Shown one piece after another: positions 28,482 to 36,007 of a stretch of DNA of 64,000 nucleotides (the stretch's first letter is position 1; every line of letters begins with the position of its first letter). The stretch is from Paenibacillus hamazuiensis (lineage in GTDB: Bacteria; Bacillota; Bacilli; Paenibacillales; NBRC-103111), in contig NZ_JALRMO010000001.1 of NCBI RefSeq assembly GCF_023276405.1, positions 6,907,501-6,971,500 on the forward strand. The letters are read 5' to 3'. Made by a program: the position numbers and the translations under genes. The notes below the pieces were generated by a model that was not told where the DNA came from, did not search any database, and was given only the letters and a program-made list of their open reading frames with translations.

Positions 28482-29210
28482 ATGAATGATCAAAAACAAG
28501 ATTTGAAGACCAAAGAAGAAGCTCCTAATACTACCCAAGGGGCGCAAACTAACGCGTGGAAGAGACTGCTCGCTAAGAAATGGGTATTCCCGGCAACCTA
28601 CATGGCAGCAGCGGCAATCATCTTAACGTTAATGTGGGTGTACCAGGATTCCGGCAAGTCCAAAATCGCCGATAATACGCAAGTCGGCTTGGATTCGTCG
28701 AAACAAACGGTCACCGACAACGTATCGGGGCCCGATGCCGTTGCCGTCAATTCTCCGGCCGAAACGATGTCCTGGCCTTTCAAGGACCGAAACGAACTGG
28801 AAGTGGTCATGCATTACTTTGACAGCAAAGCATCCAACGAGGTTAGACAAGCGGCTATGGTCGAATACGGGGATACGTTTACTCCGCATGTAGGCATCGA
28901 CTACGCAAGAAACGACAAGCAGCCGTTTGACGTTTTGGCGGCGATGAGCGGCAAAGTAACGGCCGTGGAGAAAAATCCGGTCGTCGGCAACCTCGTGGAA
29001 ATTACCCATTCGAACGGGCTCGTAACCGTGTACCAAAGCCTCGCGGACGTCAAGGTCGTCAAAGACCAGCAGGTGAAAAAAGGCGAAGTCATCGCCCAAG
29101 CCGGCCGCAGCGAAATGGAGAAAGACGAAGGCGTTCATCTTCATTTCGAAGTGCGTCAAGGCCAAGGCGGTCCGGCCCTTAATCCGGAGCAGTTTTTCCC
29201 GGAGCAATAA
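28482..29210 (+). CDS. spoIIQ: SpoIIQ-like forespore M23 (LytM-domain) protein
   Basis: Membrane protein of 242 residues. It has a cytoplasmic N-terminus, one membrane helix (about 33-50), a linker, and a C-terminal M23/LytM domain (about 125-235). SpoIIQ in the forespore membrane pairs with SpoIIIAH across the septum. Seen here, the metal-ligand set of an active M23 enzyme is present: PHVGIDYA (His near 136, Asp near 140) and VHLHFEV (HxH near 220). Bacillus subtilis SpoIIQ lacks one of these histidines, so this version may keep endopeptidase activity. It lies between spoIID and spoIIID, as in Bacillus. ATG follows TGAGGTGATGATAGA. Confidence 0.9.
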   Translation: MNDQKQDLKTKEEAPNTTQGAQTNAWKRLLAKKWVFPATYMAAAAIILTLMWVYQDSGKSKIADNTQVGLDSSKQTVTDNVSGPDAVAVNSPAETMSWPFKDRNELEVVMHYFDSKASNEVRQAAMVEYGDTFTPHVGIDYARNDKQPFDVLAAMSGKVTAVEKNPVVGNLVEITHSNGLVTVYQSLADVKVVKDQQVKKGEVIAQAGRSEMEKDEGVHLHFEVRQGQGGPALNPEQFFPEQ

Positions 29211-29237
29211 GATTAACGCGTTAGCTTAACATGCTTC

Positions 29238-29266
29238 AGCAGCAGGGATTTCCTTGCTGCTTTTTT
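29238..29266 (+). terminator. Intrinsic terminator after spoIIQ
   Basis: AGCAGCAGGGA pairs with TCCTTGCTGCT (one G-T), followed by TTTTTT. Confidence 0.85.
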
Positions 29267-29341
29267 GTTTTTCTGCGGGTTTTGCCCCCGAAAATGAAAA
29301 TAATTATTCGCAAATCGGCTTGTCAGGCTTGGCTACGTAGA

Positions 29342-29368
29342 ATATATGGTTTGCCCCCTCAATATAAT
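29342..29368 (+). promoter_or_regulatory. SigE-like promoter of spoIIID
   Basis: ATAT at 29342-29345, 15 bases, then AATATAAT (29361-29368), 6 of 8 positions of the SigE -10 CATACAAT. It lies about 33 bases before the start. spoIIID is a SigE gene in Bacillus subtilis. The same hexamer TATAAT would also suit SigA. Confidence 0.35.
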
Positions 29369-29401
29369 GTACCAATTAACATGAGTAGGGAGGCGAGGGG
29401 A

Positions 29402-29689
29402 GTGCACGATTACATCAAAGAGCGGACTATCAAGATCGGTCGATGCCTTGTCGAAACCAAGCATACGGTCCGCACGATCGCGAAGGAATTCGGCGTTTCC
29501 AAAAGCACAGTGCACAAGGATTTGACCGAGCGGCTGCCGGAAATCAATCCGGAGCTGGCCAATCAGGTCAAGCATATTTTGGAATATCACAAGTCCATCC
29601 GGCATCTCCGGGGGGGCGAGGCGACGAAGATCAAATACCGAAAGACCAGAAGCCCCAAAGCTTCCGATAAACTCGTAACGGTGAAGTAA
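29402..29689 (+). CDS. spoIIID: Sporulation transcription factor SpoIIID
   Basis: Mother-cell DNA-binding protein of 95 residues that adjusts the SigE regulon and helps switch on sigK. The helix-turn-helix is TIAKEFGVSKSTVHKDLTER, followed by LPEINPELA and the basic C-terminal region HLRGGEATKIKY, which match SpoIIID almost throughout. The start is GTG at 29402 directly after GGGAGGCGAGGGGA, giving MHDYIKERTI as in known SpoIIID. The longer upstream frame is not used. mbl follows, as in Bacillus. Confidence 0.97.
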   Translation: MHDYIKERTIKIGRCLVETKHTVRTIAKEFGVSKSTVHKDLTERLPEINPELANQVKHILEYHKSIRHLRGGEATKIKYRKTRSPKASDKLVTVK

Positions 29690-29868
29690 CCGTCGTTTCC
29701 TGAAGAGTCCTCCCAAACCAATTATTTCCTGAGTCAAGTTGCCCTAAATTCCGCATTTCGAAAAAGGAATTTTCGTTTATCTAGCGAATGTACCTTATGT
29801 ATATTATAATGAAAGAAAGTACCGCTTCAGTATTGGACGGACGGTTGGTTTAGGGAGGATACATTCAC

Positions 29869-30870
29869 ATGCTTAGCAAGGATATTGGCATCGATCTGGG
29901 GACGGCGAACGTCCTGATTCACGTAAAAGGACGAGGCGTCGTCTTGGATGAGCCGTCGGTAGTCGCCATCGAGAGCGATACGAAGCGGGTACTGGCCGTT
30001 GGCGAAGAAGCCCGCCGGATGGTAGGGCGGACGCCGGGCAACATCGTCGCCATCAGACCGCTGAAGGATGGCGTGATTGCCGATTTCGAAATCACCGAAA
30101 TGATGCTTAAATATTTTATCAACAAAGTGGGCGGCAAAAGGTGGTACAGCCACCCGCGCATTCTGATCTGCGCTCCCACCAACATCACTTCCGTGGAACA
30201 AAAAGCGATCCGCGAGGCTGCAGAGCGCTGCGGTGCACGGGAAGTATTTCTGGAGGAGGAGCCGAAGGCGGCTGCGATCGGCGCGGGCATGGATATTTTT
30301 CAGCCGAGCGGGAACATGGTCGTCGATATCGGCGGAGGCACGACGGACGTTGCGGTATTGTCGATGGGCGACATCGTGACGTCCTCTTCGCTCAAAGTCG
30401 CGGGGGACAAGTTCGACGCGGCGATCATGAAATATATTAAAACGAAGTACAAGCTGCTTATCGGCGAACGGACTTCGGAAGATATCAAAATCAAAATCGG
30501 GACGGTATATCCGGACGGACGCAATGAAACGATGGACATTCGCGGACGCGACATGGTAAGCGGGCTTCCGCTGACGATCTCCATCCATTCGAATGAAGTG
30601 CAGGAGGCTTTGTGGGAGCCGGTGGCTTCTATTGTCACCGCCGCCAAAACGGTGCTGGAGAGGACTCCTCCCGAATTGTCCGCCGATATTATCGACCGCG
30701 GAGTTATTTTGACCGGCGGAGGTGCGATGCTGCACGGCATTGACCAGCTGCTCGCCGACGAATTGAAGGTGCCCGTGCTTGTGGCGGACAACCCTATGAG
30801 CTGTGTCGTTAAAGGGACAGGCATCATGCTCGATAACCTGGATAAAGTATCGAAACGGAAATACAGCTGA
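29869..30870 (+). CDS. mbl: MreB-family actin-like protein (Mbl type)
   Basis: Cytoskeletal ATPase that guides lateral wall synthesis from the inner membrane face; 333 residues. Actin-fold phosphate loops: IGIDLGTANVL, VVDIGGGTTDVAVLS and ILTGGGAMLHGID. The position right after spoIIID is that of mbl in Bacillus subtilis, so I choose mbl over mreB. ATG follows TAGGGAGGATACATTCAC. A TATAAT at 29805-29810 lies upstream but has no clear -35 partner. Confidence 0.93.
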   Translation: MLSKDIGIDLGTANVLIHVKGRGVVLDEPSVVAIESDTKRVLAVGEEARRMVGRTPGNIVAIRPLKDGVIADFEITEMMLKYFINKVGGKRWYSHPRILICAPTNITSVEQKAIREAAERCGAREVFLEEEPKAAAIGAGMDIFQPSGNMVVDIGGGTTDVAVLSMGDIVTSSSLKVAGDKFDAAIMKYIKTKYKLLIGERTSEDIKIKIGTVYPDGRNETMDIRGRDMVSGLPLTISIHSNEVQEALWEPVASIVTAAKTVLERTPPELSADIIDRGVILTGGGAMLHGIDQLLADELKVPVLVADNPMSCVVKGTGIMLDNLDKVSKRKYS

Positions 30871-30889
30871 TTCGAAGGAAGGGAATCGA

Positions 30890-31795
30890 ATGTTAAGAGG
30901 ACTTTACACCGCAGCCTCAGGTATGATCGCTCAGCAGCGCAAGCACGATACGGTAACGAACAACATCGCGAATATCAACACGCCGGGTTTTAAGCAGGGG
31001 ACAGGCATCTCCCGTTCGTTTCCGGAGATGTTGATCGAGCGGATCCGCAGCGGCGGCGCTCCCGGAGAGCCGCCTACCGCCCGGGTCGGAAGGCTAACGA
31101 CCGGCGTAATGGCCGAGGAGAACGTATCCGTTCATGCGCAAGGCGACATACAGGAGACGCAGAACCCTTATGATTTTGCGCTCATTTCCGATATTCAGGT
31201 GCCTGGTGCGACTTTCGACGCTTCCGGCAAATACGTCGACGCGGACGGCCAGCGCGTTATTCAACCGCAGGCGTTTTTCACGGTTTTGAATGCAAATGGG
31301 GAACAGCGGTACTCGCTGAACGGGAAATTTACGGTGGATGTGAACGGAAACCTGATTACCTCGGAAGGGAACCGGGTGGCCGGACGCGACGGACAACCAA
31401 TCGTGCTGATCGATCCGACTACGCAAGCGCCGATTACCAACTTCCGCATCAGCAAGTCGGGACTGTTCACCAATCGGGACGGTCAGCCTATTATGGGAGC
31501 GAACAACCAGCCGCTCAATTTGCTGATTTCCCGCGTGGAAGACCCGAACCAGCTCGTTCGGGAGGGGAACGGCTTGTACCGGCTGAATGCCGATAACGCC
31601 ACCCAGGTTCAACCGGTAGGTCTGAACGACCAAGTCGAAGTGCGCCAAGGGTACATAGAACGTTCCAACGTGGACGCCGGGCAATCGATGGTGGACATGA
31701 TGTCCGCGCTTCGGGCGTACGAAGCCAACCAGAAAGTTGTGCAATTTTACGATAAAAGCATGGAAAAAGCCGTAAACGACGTCGGACGGATCTAG
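30890..31795 (+). CDS. flhO: Flagellar hook-basal body protein FlhO (FlgF/FlgG family)
   Basis: Rod-type axial protein of 301 residues. N-terminal motif ASGMIAQQRKHDTVTNNIAN followed by NTPGFK, and C-terminal YIERSNVDAGQSMVDMM with RAYEANQKVV, are the two coiled-coil ends of the flagellar rod/hook family. In Bacillus subtilis flhO-flhP also follow mbl. The reading frame runs upstream to 30803 inside mbl, but the ATG at 30890 with GAAGGAAGGGAATCG gives the family N-terminus. flhP follows 16 bases later. Confidence 0.92.
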   Translation: MLRGLYTAASGMIAQQRKHDTVTNNIANINTPGFKQGTGISRSFPEMLIERIRSGGAPGEPPTARVGRLTTGVMAEENVSVHAQGDIQETQNPYDFALISDIQVPGATFDASGKYVDADGQRVIQPQAFFTVLNANGEQRYSLNGKFTVDVNGNLITSEGNRVAGRDGQPIVLIDPTTQAPITNFRISKSGLFTNRDGQPIMGANNQPLNLLISRVEDPNQLVREGNGLYRLNADNATQVQPVGLNDQVEVRQGYIERSNVDAGQSMVDMMSALRAYEANQKVVQFYDKSMEKAVNDVGRI

Positions 31796-31811
31796 GAGCG
31801 AAGCGAAAACT

Positions 31812-32678
31812 ATGAACAATTCCATGATTAATTCATCGGTATCGATGCGTGCGCTGCAGCAAAAGCTCGATCTGACCGCGAACAATATCGCCAATGTCAA
31901 TACGACAGGCTACAAGCGGAAAGAGGCGTCCTTTCAGGATGTGCTCACCAGCGTCAAACAGCAGCCTCGCGGCTTCCAGAAAGAAGGCCGCTTGTCCCCG
32001 CTCGGTTACAATCAAGGCTGGGGTGCCAAGCTTGTCCACGCGGAAGTGAATATGGCCCAAGGTTCGCTGGTCGCTTCCGAAAATCCGCTTGATGTGGCGA
32101 TCGAAGGGGACGGAATGTTTGAGTTAACTGTCAATACTCTCGATGCTAACGGTCAGCCTGTGCAGCAGACGGCATGGACACGCAACGGCGCTTTCCAGTT
32201 GTCCCCGGGACCCGCGGGTTCGGATACGTTTTATTTGACGACCAAAGACGGGCACTTTGTGATGGGAGCCGATGATAATCCGATTTCCGTACCGGCCAAT
32301 CATCAGGTTAGAATCGACGCCGGCGGTTCGGTGATGGCTTACAGCGAAACCGATAAGTCGGCGGCGCCGGTGCCGGCAGGGCAAATCAAGATGGTGCGGG
32401 TCATTCGCCCGCAGCTCCTGGAGCAAATGGGCGACAACCTGTACGGGCTGCCGCAAAATGCGACGAATAGGGAAGAGATCCTGCAAACCGTGGATCCTGC
32501 CGTACCGAATGAAGCCGACCCGATCACCGTGCGCCAAGGTTTTTTGGAGCAATCCAATGTGAATTTGGCCGATGAGATGTCCGAGCTGACGATCGTTCAG
32601 CGCGCGTTTCAGCTTAATTCGCGGGCGATCACCTCTTCCGATACGATGATGAACTTGGCGAACAATCTGCGCGGATAA
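31812..32678 (+). CDS. flhP: Flagellar hook-basal body protein FlhP (FlgG family)
   Basis: Distal-rod-type protein of 288 residues. N-terminal SVSMRALQQKLDLTANNIAN then NTTGYKRKEASF; C-terminal FLEQSNVNLADEMSELTIVQ with RAFQLNSRAITSSDTMM. It pairs with flhO as in Bacillus subtilis. The ribosome site (GGAGCGAAGCGAAAACT) is weaker than its neighbours. Confidence 0.92.
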   Translation: MNNSMINSSVSMRALQQKLDLTANNIANVNTTGYKRKEASFQDVLTSVKQQPRGFQKEGRLSPLGYNQGWGAKLVHAEVNMAQGSLVASENPLDVAIEGDGMFELTVNTLDANGQPVQQTAWTRNGAFQLSPGPAGSDTFYLTTKDGHFVMGADDNPISVPANHQVRIDAGGSVMAYSETDKSAAPVPAGQIKMVRVIRPQLLEQMGDNLYGLPQNATNREEILQTVDPAVPNEADPITVRQGFLEQSNVNLADEMSELTIVQRAFQLNSRAITSSDTMMNLANNLRG

Positions 32679-32705
32679 GCGGCATGAAATGAGGTTTTAA
32701 CGATA

Positions 32706-32948
32706 TTGAAGGCGGAACAACCCAAGGAACGGAAACAAGATCAAGCGAAACCGAAAAAGCTGCGGCCCAGGTGGAAAGTGATTCTCTGGACGGTTGGAAA
32801 GGTGCTGCTTGTGCCTGTCCTTTGCGTTGCCGGATTGATCGGCGGGCTTATGATCGGATATGTATATATTGGCGGGCAGCCGGTGCCTGAAGTGTTTCAA
32901 ATGGAAACATGGAAGCACATGGTCGATTTGGTTTTCGCCGCTTCGTAA
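32706..32948 (+). CDS. EpuA-type small membrane protein
   Basis: An 80-residue protein with a very basic N-terminus (K/R/Q-rich, about 1-26), one membrane helix (about 28-56) and a short outer tail with GYVYIGGQPVPEVFQMETWK. The tail matches the EpuA family (often mislabelled RNA polymerase subunit beta), whose members end in a GY..iG..P.e.f..eTW.H pattern. Function unknown. The start is TTG, 10 bases after AATGAGGTTTT. A terminator begins at the stop codon. Confidence 0.8.
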   Translation: MKAEQPKERKQDQAKPKKLRPRWKVILWTVGKVLLVPVLCVAGLIGGLMIGYVYIGGQPVPEVFQMETWKHMVDLVFAAS

Positions 32949-32976
32949 AGCTCCCGGGAGGGAGTTTTATTTTTGG
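32948..32976 (+). terminator. Intrinsic terminator after the EpuA-type gene
   Basis: AAGCTCCC pairs with GGGAGTTT (one G-T) around GGGA, followed by TTATTTTT. It starts in the stop codon region and ends the mbl-flhO-flhP group. Confidence 0.75.
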
Positions 32977-33058
32977 TTTAAGAACGGTATAATGTATGGA
33001 TGATAGGCGGTTACTGGAAAAAGGTACTGCTAAAGCTATCCCGGGGGAGCGACGAAGG

Positions 33059-33583
33059 ATGAACGTGCCTAATTTGCTGACGATATGTCGGTTTATTCTG
33101 ATTCCGGTCTATCTCCTGGTCTTTTCGTCAGGACATATCAAAACGGCATTTCTCGTGCTTTTGATCGCCGGATTGACCGATGTATTGGACGGTTATATTG
33201 CACGCACACGGAAGCTGGTCACCCAATTGGGAAGCATGCTCGATCCGCTTGCCGATAAATCGATGATGATCACAGTCATCTTGTCGCTCGTTTTTTCGGG
33301 AATGATTCCGTGGGAAGCGGCTATGGCGATGTTTGTCCGGGATGCCGGGATGATCGCAGGTTCGGCGTTTTTCCATTTTCGGGGCAAGAAGACGGTTCCG
33401 GCCAATGCGATGGGCAAATTGACGACGGTGCTTTATTACATAGCGATTTTATTTATCGTTTTTCAGTTTCCGTTCGCCCAAACGTATTTATGGTTTGTGA
33501 TCGGAGTTTCCTTTGTGACGTCCGTCATTTATATTTTGCAGTTTCGTTCCCTTAACAAAGAGGATATGCGATCGAGCCAATGA
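33059..33583 (+). CDS. CDP-alcohol phosphatidyltransferase family protein
   Basis: Membrane enzyme of 174 residues with about five helices that joins a CDP-diacylglycerol and an alcohol phosphate. The family signature DGx2ARx8Gx3Dx3D is intact: DVLDGYIAR then GSMLDPLADK. It is similar in size to PgsA-type phosphatidylglycerophosphate synthases, but the substrate cannot be told. The frame opens at 32996; the ATG at 33059 after CCGGGGGAGCGACGAAGG is preferred because it places MNVPNLLTICR, the usual N-terminus, first. A TATAAT at 32988-32993 may be its promoter. Confidence 0.85.
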   Translation: MNVPNLLTICRFILIPVYLLVFSSGHIKTAFLVLLIAGLTDVLDGYIARTRKLVTQLGSMLDPLADKSMMITVILSLVFSGMIPWEAAMAMFVRDAGMIAGSAFFHFRGKKTVPANAMGKLTTVLYYIAILFIVFQFPFAQTYLWFVIGVSFVTSVIYILQFRSLNKEDMRSSQ

Positions 33584-33605
33584 ATGGGCACAGGAACGGG
33601 AAAAA

Positions 33606-33662
33606 GAGCATATGTACGGCCCTGTCGTCGGTTTCCTCGGGGCCCCTACATACGCTCCTTTT
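33606..33662 (+). terminator. Terminator after the phosphatidyltransferase gene
   Basis: Imperfect long hairpin: GAGCATATGTACGGCCC against GGGGCCCCTACATACGCTC, followed by CTTTTAT. Confidence 0.6.
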
Positions 33663-33759
33663 ATATCAACCTTCACAACCTGCAGATTATGAAGGGGACA
33701 CCGTTAGTGTAAGTTAAGCCCGTAGTTTTTATACTTTAGAAGCGGAAGGAGCGGCACCC

Positions 33760-34191
33760 TTGTTAGATGCCACCCAAATTCAAGAAATTATTCCACACCG
33801 GTATCCTTTTTTGCTGGTCGACCGTATTTTGGAAGTAGAGCCTGGAGTACGGGCCGTCGGCATCAAAAACGTGACGATGAACGAACCTTTTTTTCCCGGC
33901 CATTTTCCCGGTTATCCGGTGATGCCCGGCGTGCTTATTGTAGAAGCGCTCGCCCAGGTCGGGAGCGTCGCCATGCTGATGGTCGAAGCGAACCGGGGCA
34001 AACTCGGTTTTTTTGCCGGCATTGACGGCTTCCGGTTTCGCGGACAAGTTGTTCCTGGCGATACGTTAACGCTAGAGGTGGAAATCACCCGACTGAAGGG
34101 TTCCATCGGCAAAGGTCAGGCTAAAGCCAAGGTTGGCGACCGTTTGGTAGCGGAAGGCGAATTGATGTTCGCATTGTCCGATCGGACCTGA
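33760..34191 (+). CDS. fabZ: 3-hydroxyacyl-ACP dehydratase
   Basis: Fatty-acid elongation dehydratase, 143 residues, hot-dog fold. The catalytic His is in [14 protein letters not shown] (near residue 48) and the catalytic Glu in [10 protein letters not shown]-terminal [13 protein letters not shown] is the family hallmark. The start is TTG at 33760 with GCGGAAGGAGCGGCACCC upstream. A gene for FabZ also lies close to flhOP in Bacillus subtilis. Confidence 0.97.
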   Translation: MLDATQIQEIIPHRYPFLLVDRILEVEPGVRAVGIKNVTMNEPFFPGHFPGYPVMPGVLIVEALAQVGSVAMLMVEANRGKLGFFAGIDGFRFRGQVVPGDTLTLEVEITRLKGSIGKGQAKAKVGDRLVAEGELMFALSDRT

Positions 34192-34225
34192 CAAGCAATC
34201 ATTTTTCGTAAAAGGAGTGGGGGTC

Positions 34226-35932
34226 ATGAATACGTCTACCCGTGTGCAGGAGCAATATGAACTGTGGCTGAACGATGCGGCCATCGACGAATCGGCCAAA
34301 GCGGAGCTTCGCGCCATTCAGGATCAGCCGAAAGAGATCGAAGACCGTTTTTACCGCGACCTGGAGTTTGGTACCGGCGGACTCAGGGGCGTTATCGGAG
34401 CGGGGACGAACCGCATGAACATTTACACGGTAGGGCGGGCGACCCAAGGGCTGGCTCAATTTTTACTGAAAACGGGCGGATCGTCCGCAGCCATCGCATA
34501 TGACTCCAGGCATCAATCTCCGGAGTTCGCTTTGGAAACGGCGCTCGTCTTGGCGGGCAACGGCATCAAAGCGTACGTGTTCGAATCGCTTCGACCGACA
34601 CCGGAGCTGAGCTTCGCCGTACGATACTTGAAGGCGTCCGCCGGCATCGTCATCACCGCGAGTCATAACCCACCCGAGTACAACGGGTATAAAGTGTATG
34701 GCTCCGACGGCGGACAACTTGTACCGGATCAGGCGGAGCAGGTCATCGCGGAGATCGGACAAGTGCAATCGTTTGCTCAGGTCAAAAAGCTGTCGCGCAG
34801 CGAGGCGGAAACGAAAGGACTGCTGGTCTGGATCGGCCGGGAAGTCGACGAGCGGTTTATCGATGCGGTTACAGCTGTAAGCCGGAACCGGGATTTGGTG
34901 AAGCGGATGAGCCCGGATTTCCGCATCGTGTACACTCCACTGCACGGAGCCGGCAACCTGTCGGTGCGTGCGGCGCTGAAAGCGATCGGCTTCGAGCAGG
35001 TGCACATCGTTTCGGAGCAGGAGCAGCCGGATGCGAATTTCTCCACCGTCAAATCGCCGAATCCGGAGGAGCGCGATGCTTTTAAGCTGGCGATCGAGGT
35101 GGCGAAGCAGGTGAATGCCGATATCATCATCGGCACCGATCCGGACTGCGACCGCATGGGGGCGGTCGTCAAGGATACGAGCGGCGAATATTTCGTGCTC
35201 ACCGGCAACCAATCCGGCGCAATCATGGTCGATTACTTGTTGGGCAGCTTGAAGGAAAGCGGGCAGCTGCCCGCGAACGGCGTGGTGATCAAAACGATCG
35301 TCACGAGCGAGATGGGGGCAGTTATCGCCCGTCATTACGGTGCGGAGACGCTCGATACGCTGACCGGCTTCAAATACATCGGTGAGAAGATGACGCAGTT
35401 CGAGAAATCCGGGGAACGCGAATTTTTGTTCGGCTATGAAGAAAGCTACGGATATTTGGCGGGTACATACGCCCGCGACAAAGACGCTGTTGTAGCTTCG
35501 ATGCTTATATGCGAAGCGGCGGCCTACTATAAAAGCAAGGGCAAAACGCTGTACGAGGTGCTTCAGGAGCTGTACGCGCGGCATGGACATTTCCAGGAAA
35601 GGCTGGAGTCGCGCACGCTCAAGGGCAAGGACGGCGTAGAGCAAATTCAGGCGATCATGAATGATTGGCGCGTTAACCCGCCTGCGGACATCAACGGCTT
35701 GAAAGTGACCAAAGCCGAAGATTTTTCCCAAGGGTTGTATGGATTACCTAAAGAAAACGTGCTGAAGTACACGCTGGAAGACGATTCCTGGTTCTGTCTC
35801 CGCCCGTCGGGCACCGAGCCGAAAATCAAAGTGTACTTTGCGGTGCGGGGCCGGTCCAGCCAAGGTGCGCAGGACGCGATAGCGGCTTTGGTACAGAACG
35901 TCATGTCCCGCGTTGACAGTTTAAGCAAATAG
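34226..35932 (+). CDS. pgcA: Alpha-phosphoglucomutase / phosphomannomutase family
   Basis: Cytosolic phosphohexomutase of 568 residues that interconverts glucose-6-P and glucose-1-P (entry to UDP-glucose, glycolipids and wall sugars). The phosphoserine loop is TASHNPPEYNGYK; the metal loop is GTDPDCDRMG; the sugar-binding loop is FGYEESYGYL; the phosphate-binding loop is RPSGTEPKIK. The size and order match Bacillus PgcA. A GTG at 34217 lies within the ribosome site AAAGGAGTGG, so the ATG at 34226 is the start. Confidence 0.93.
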   Translation: MNTSTRVQEQYELWLNDAAIDESAKAELRAIQDQPKEIEDRFYRDLEFGTGGLRGVIGAGTNRMNIYTVGRATQGLAQFLLKTGGSSAAIAYDSRHQSPEFALETALVLAGNGIKAYVFESLRPTPELSFAVRYLKASAGIVITASHNPPEYNGYKVYGSDGGQLVPDQAEQVIAEIGQVQSFAQVKKLSRSEAETKGLLVWIGREVDERFIDAVTAVSRNRDLVKRMSPDFRIVYTPLHGAGNLSVRAALKAIGFEQVHIVSEQEQPDANFSTVKSPNPEERDAFKLAIEVAKQVNADIIIGTDPDCDRMGAVVKDTSGEYFVLTGNQSGAIMVDYLLGSLKESGQLPANGVVIKTIVTSEMGAVIARHYGAETLDTLTGFKYIGEKMTQFEKSGEREFLFGYEESYGYLAGTYARDKDAVVASMLICEAAAYYKSKGKTLYEVLQELYARHGHFQERLESRTLKGKDGVEQIQAIMNDWRVNPPADINGLKVTKAEDFSQGLYGLPKENVLKYTLEDDSWFCLRPSGTEPKIKVYFAVRGRSSQGAQDAIAALVQNVMSRVDSLSK

Positions 35933-35940
35933 CGGCTACC

Positions 35941-35974
35941 AAACCTCTTTAGGGCTTTGGCCTTAAAGAGGTTT
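35941..35974 (+). terminator. Hairpin after pgcA
   Basis: AAACCTCTTTAGGGC pairs with GCCTTAAAGAGGTTT (one mismatch) around TTTG. There is no long T-run after it, so termination may be partial. Confidence 0.5.
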
Positions 35975-36007
35975 CAGAATGTTAAAGGGCAGATAGGAGT
36001 GAATCGC

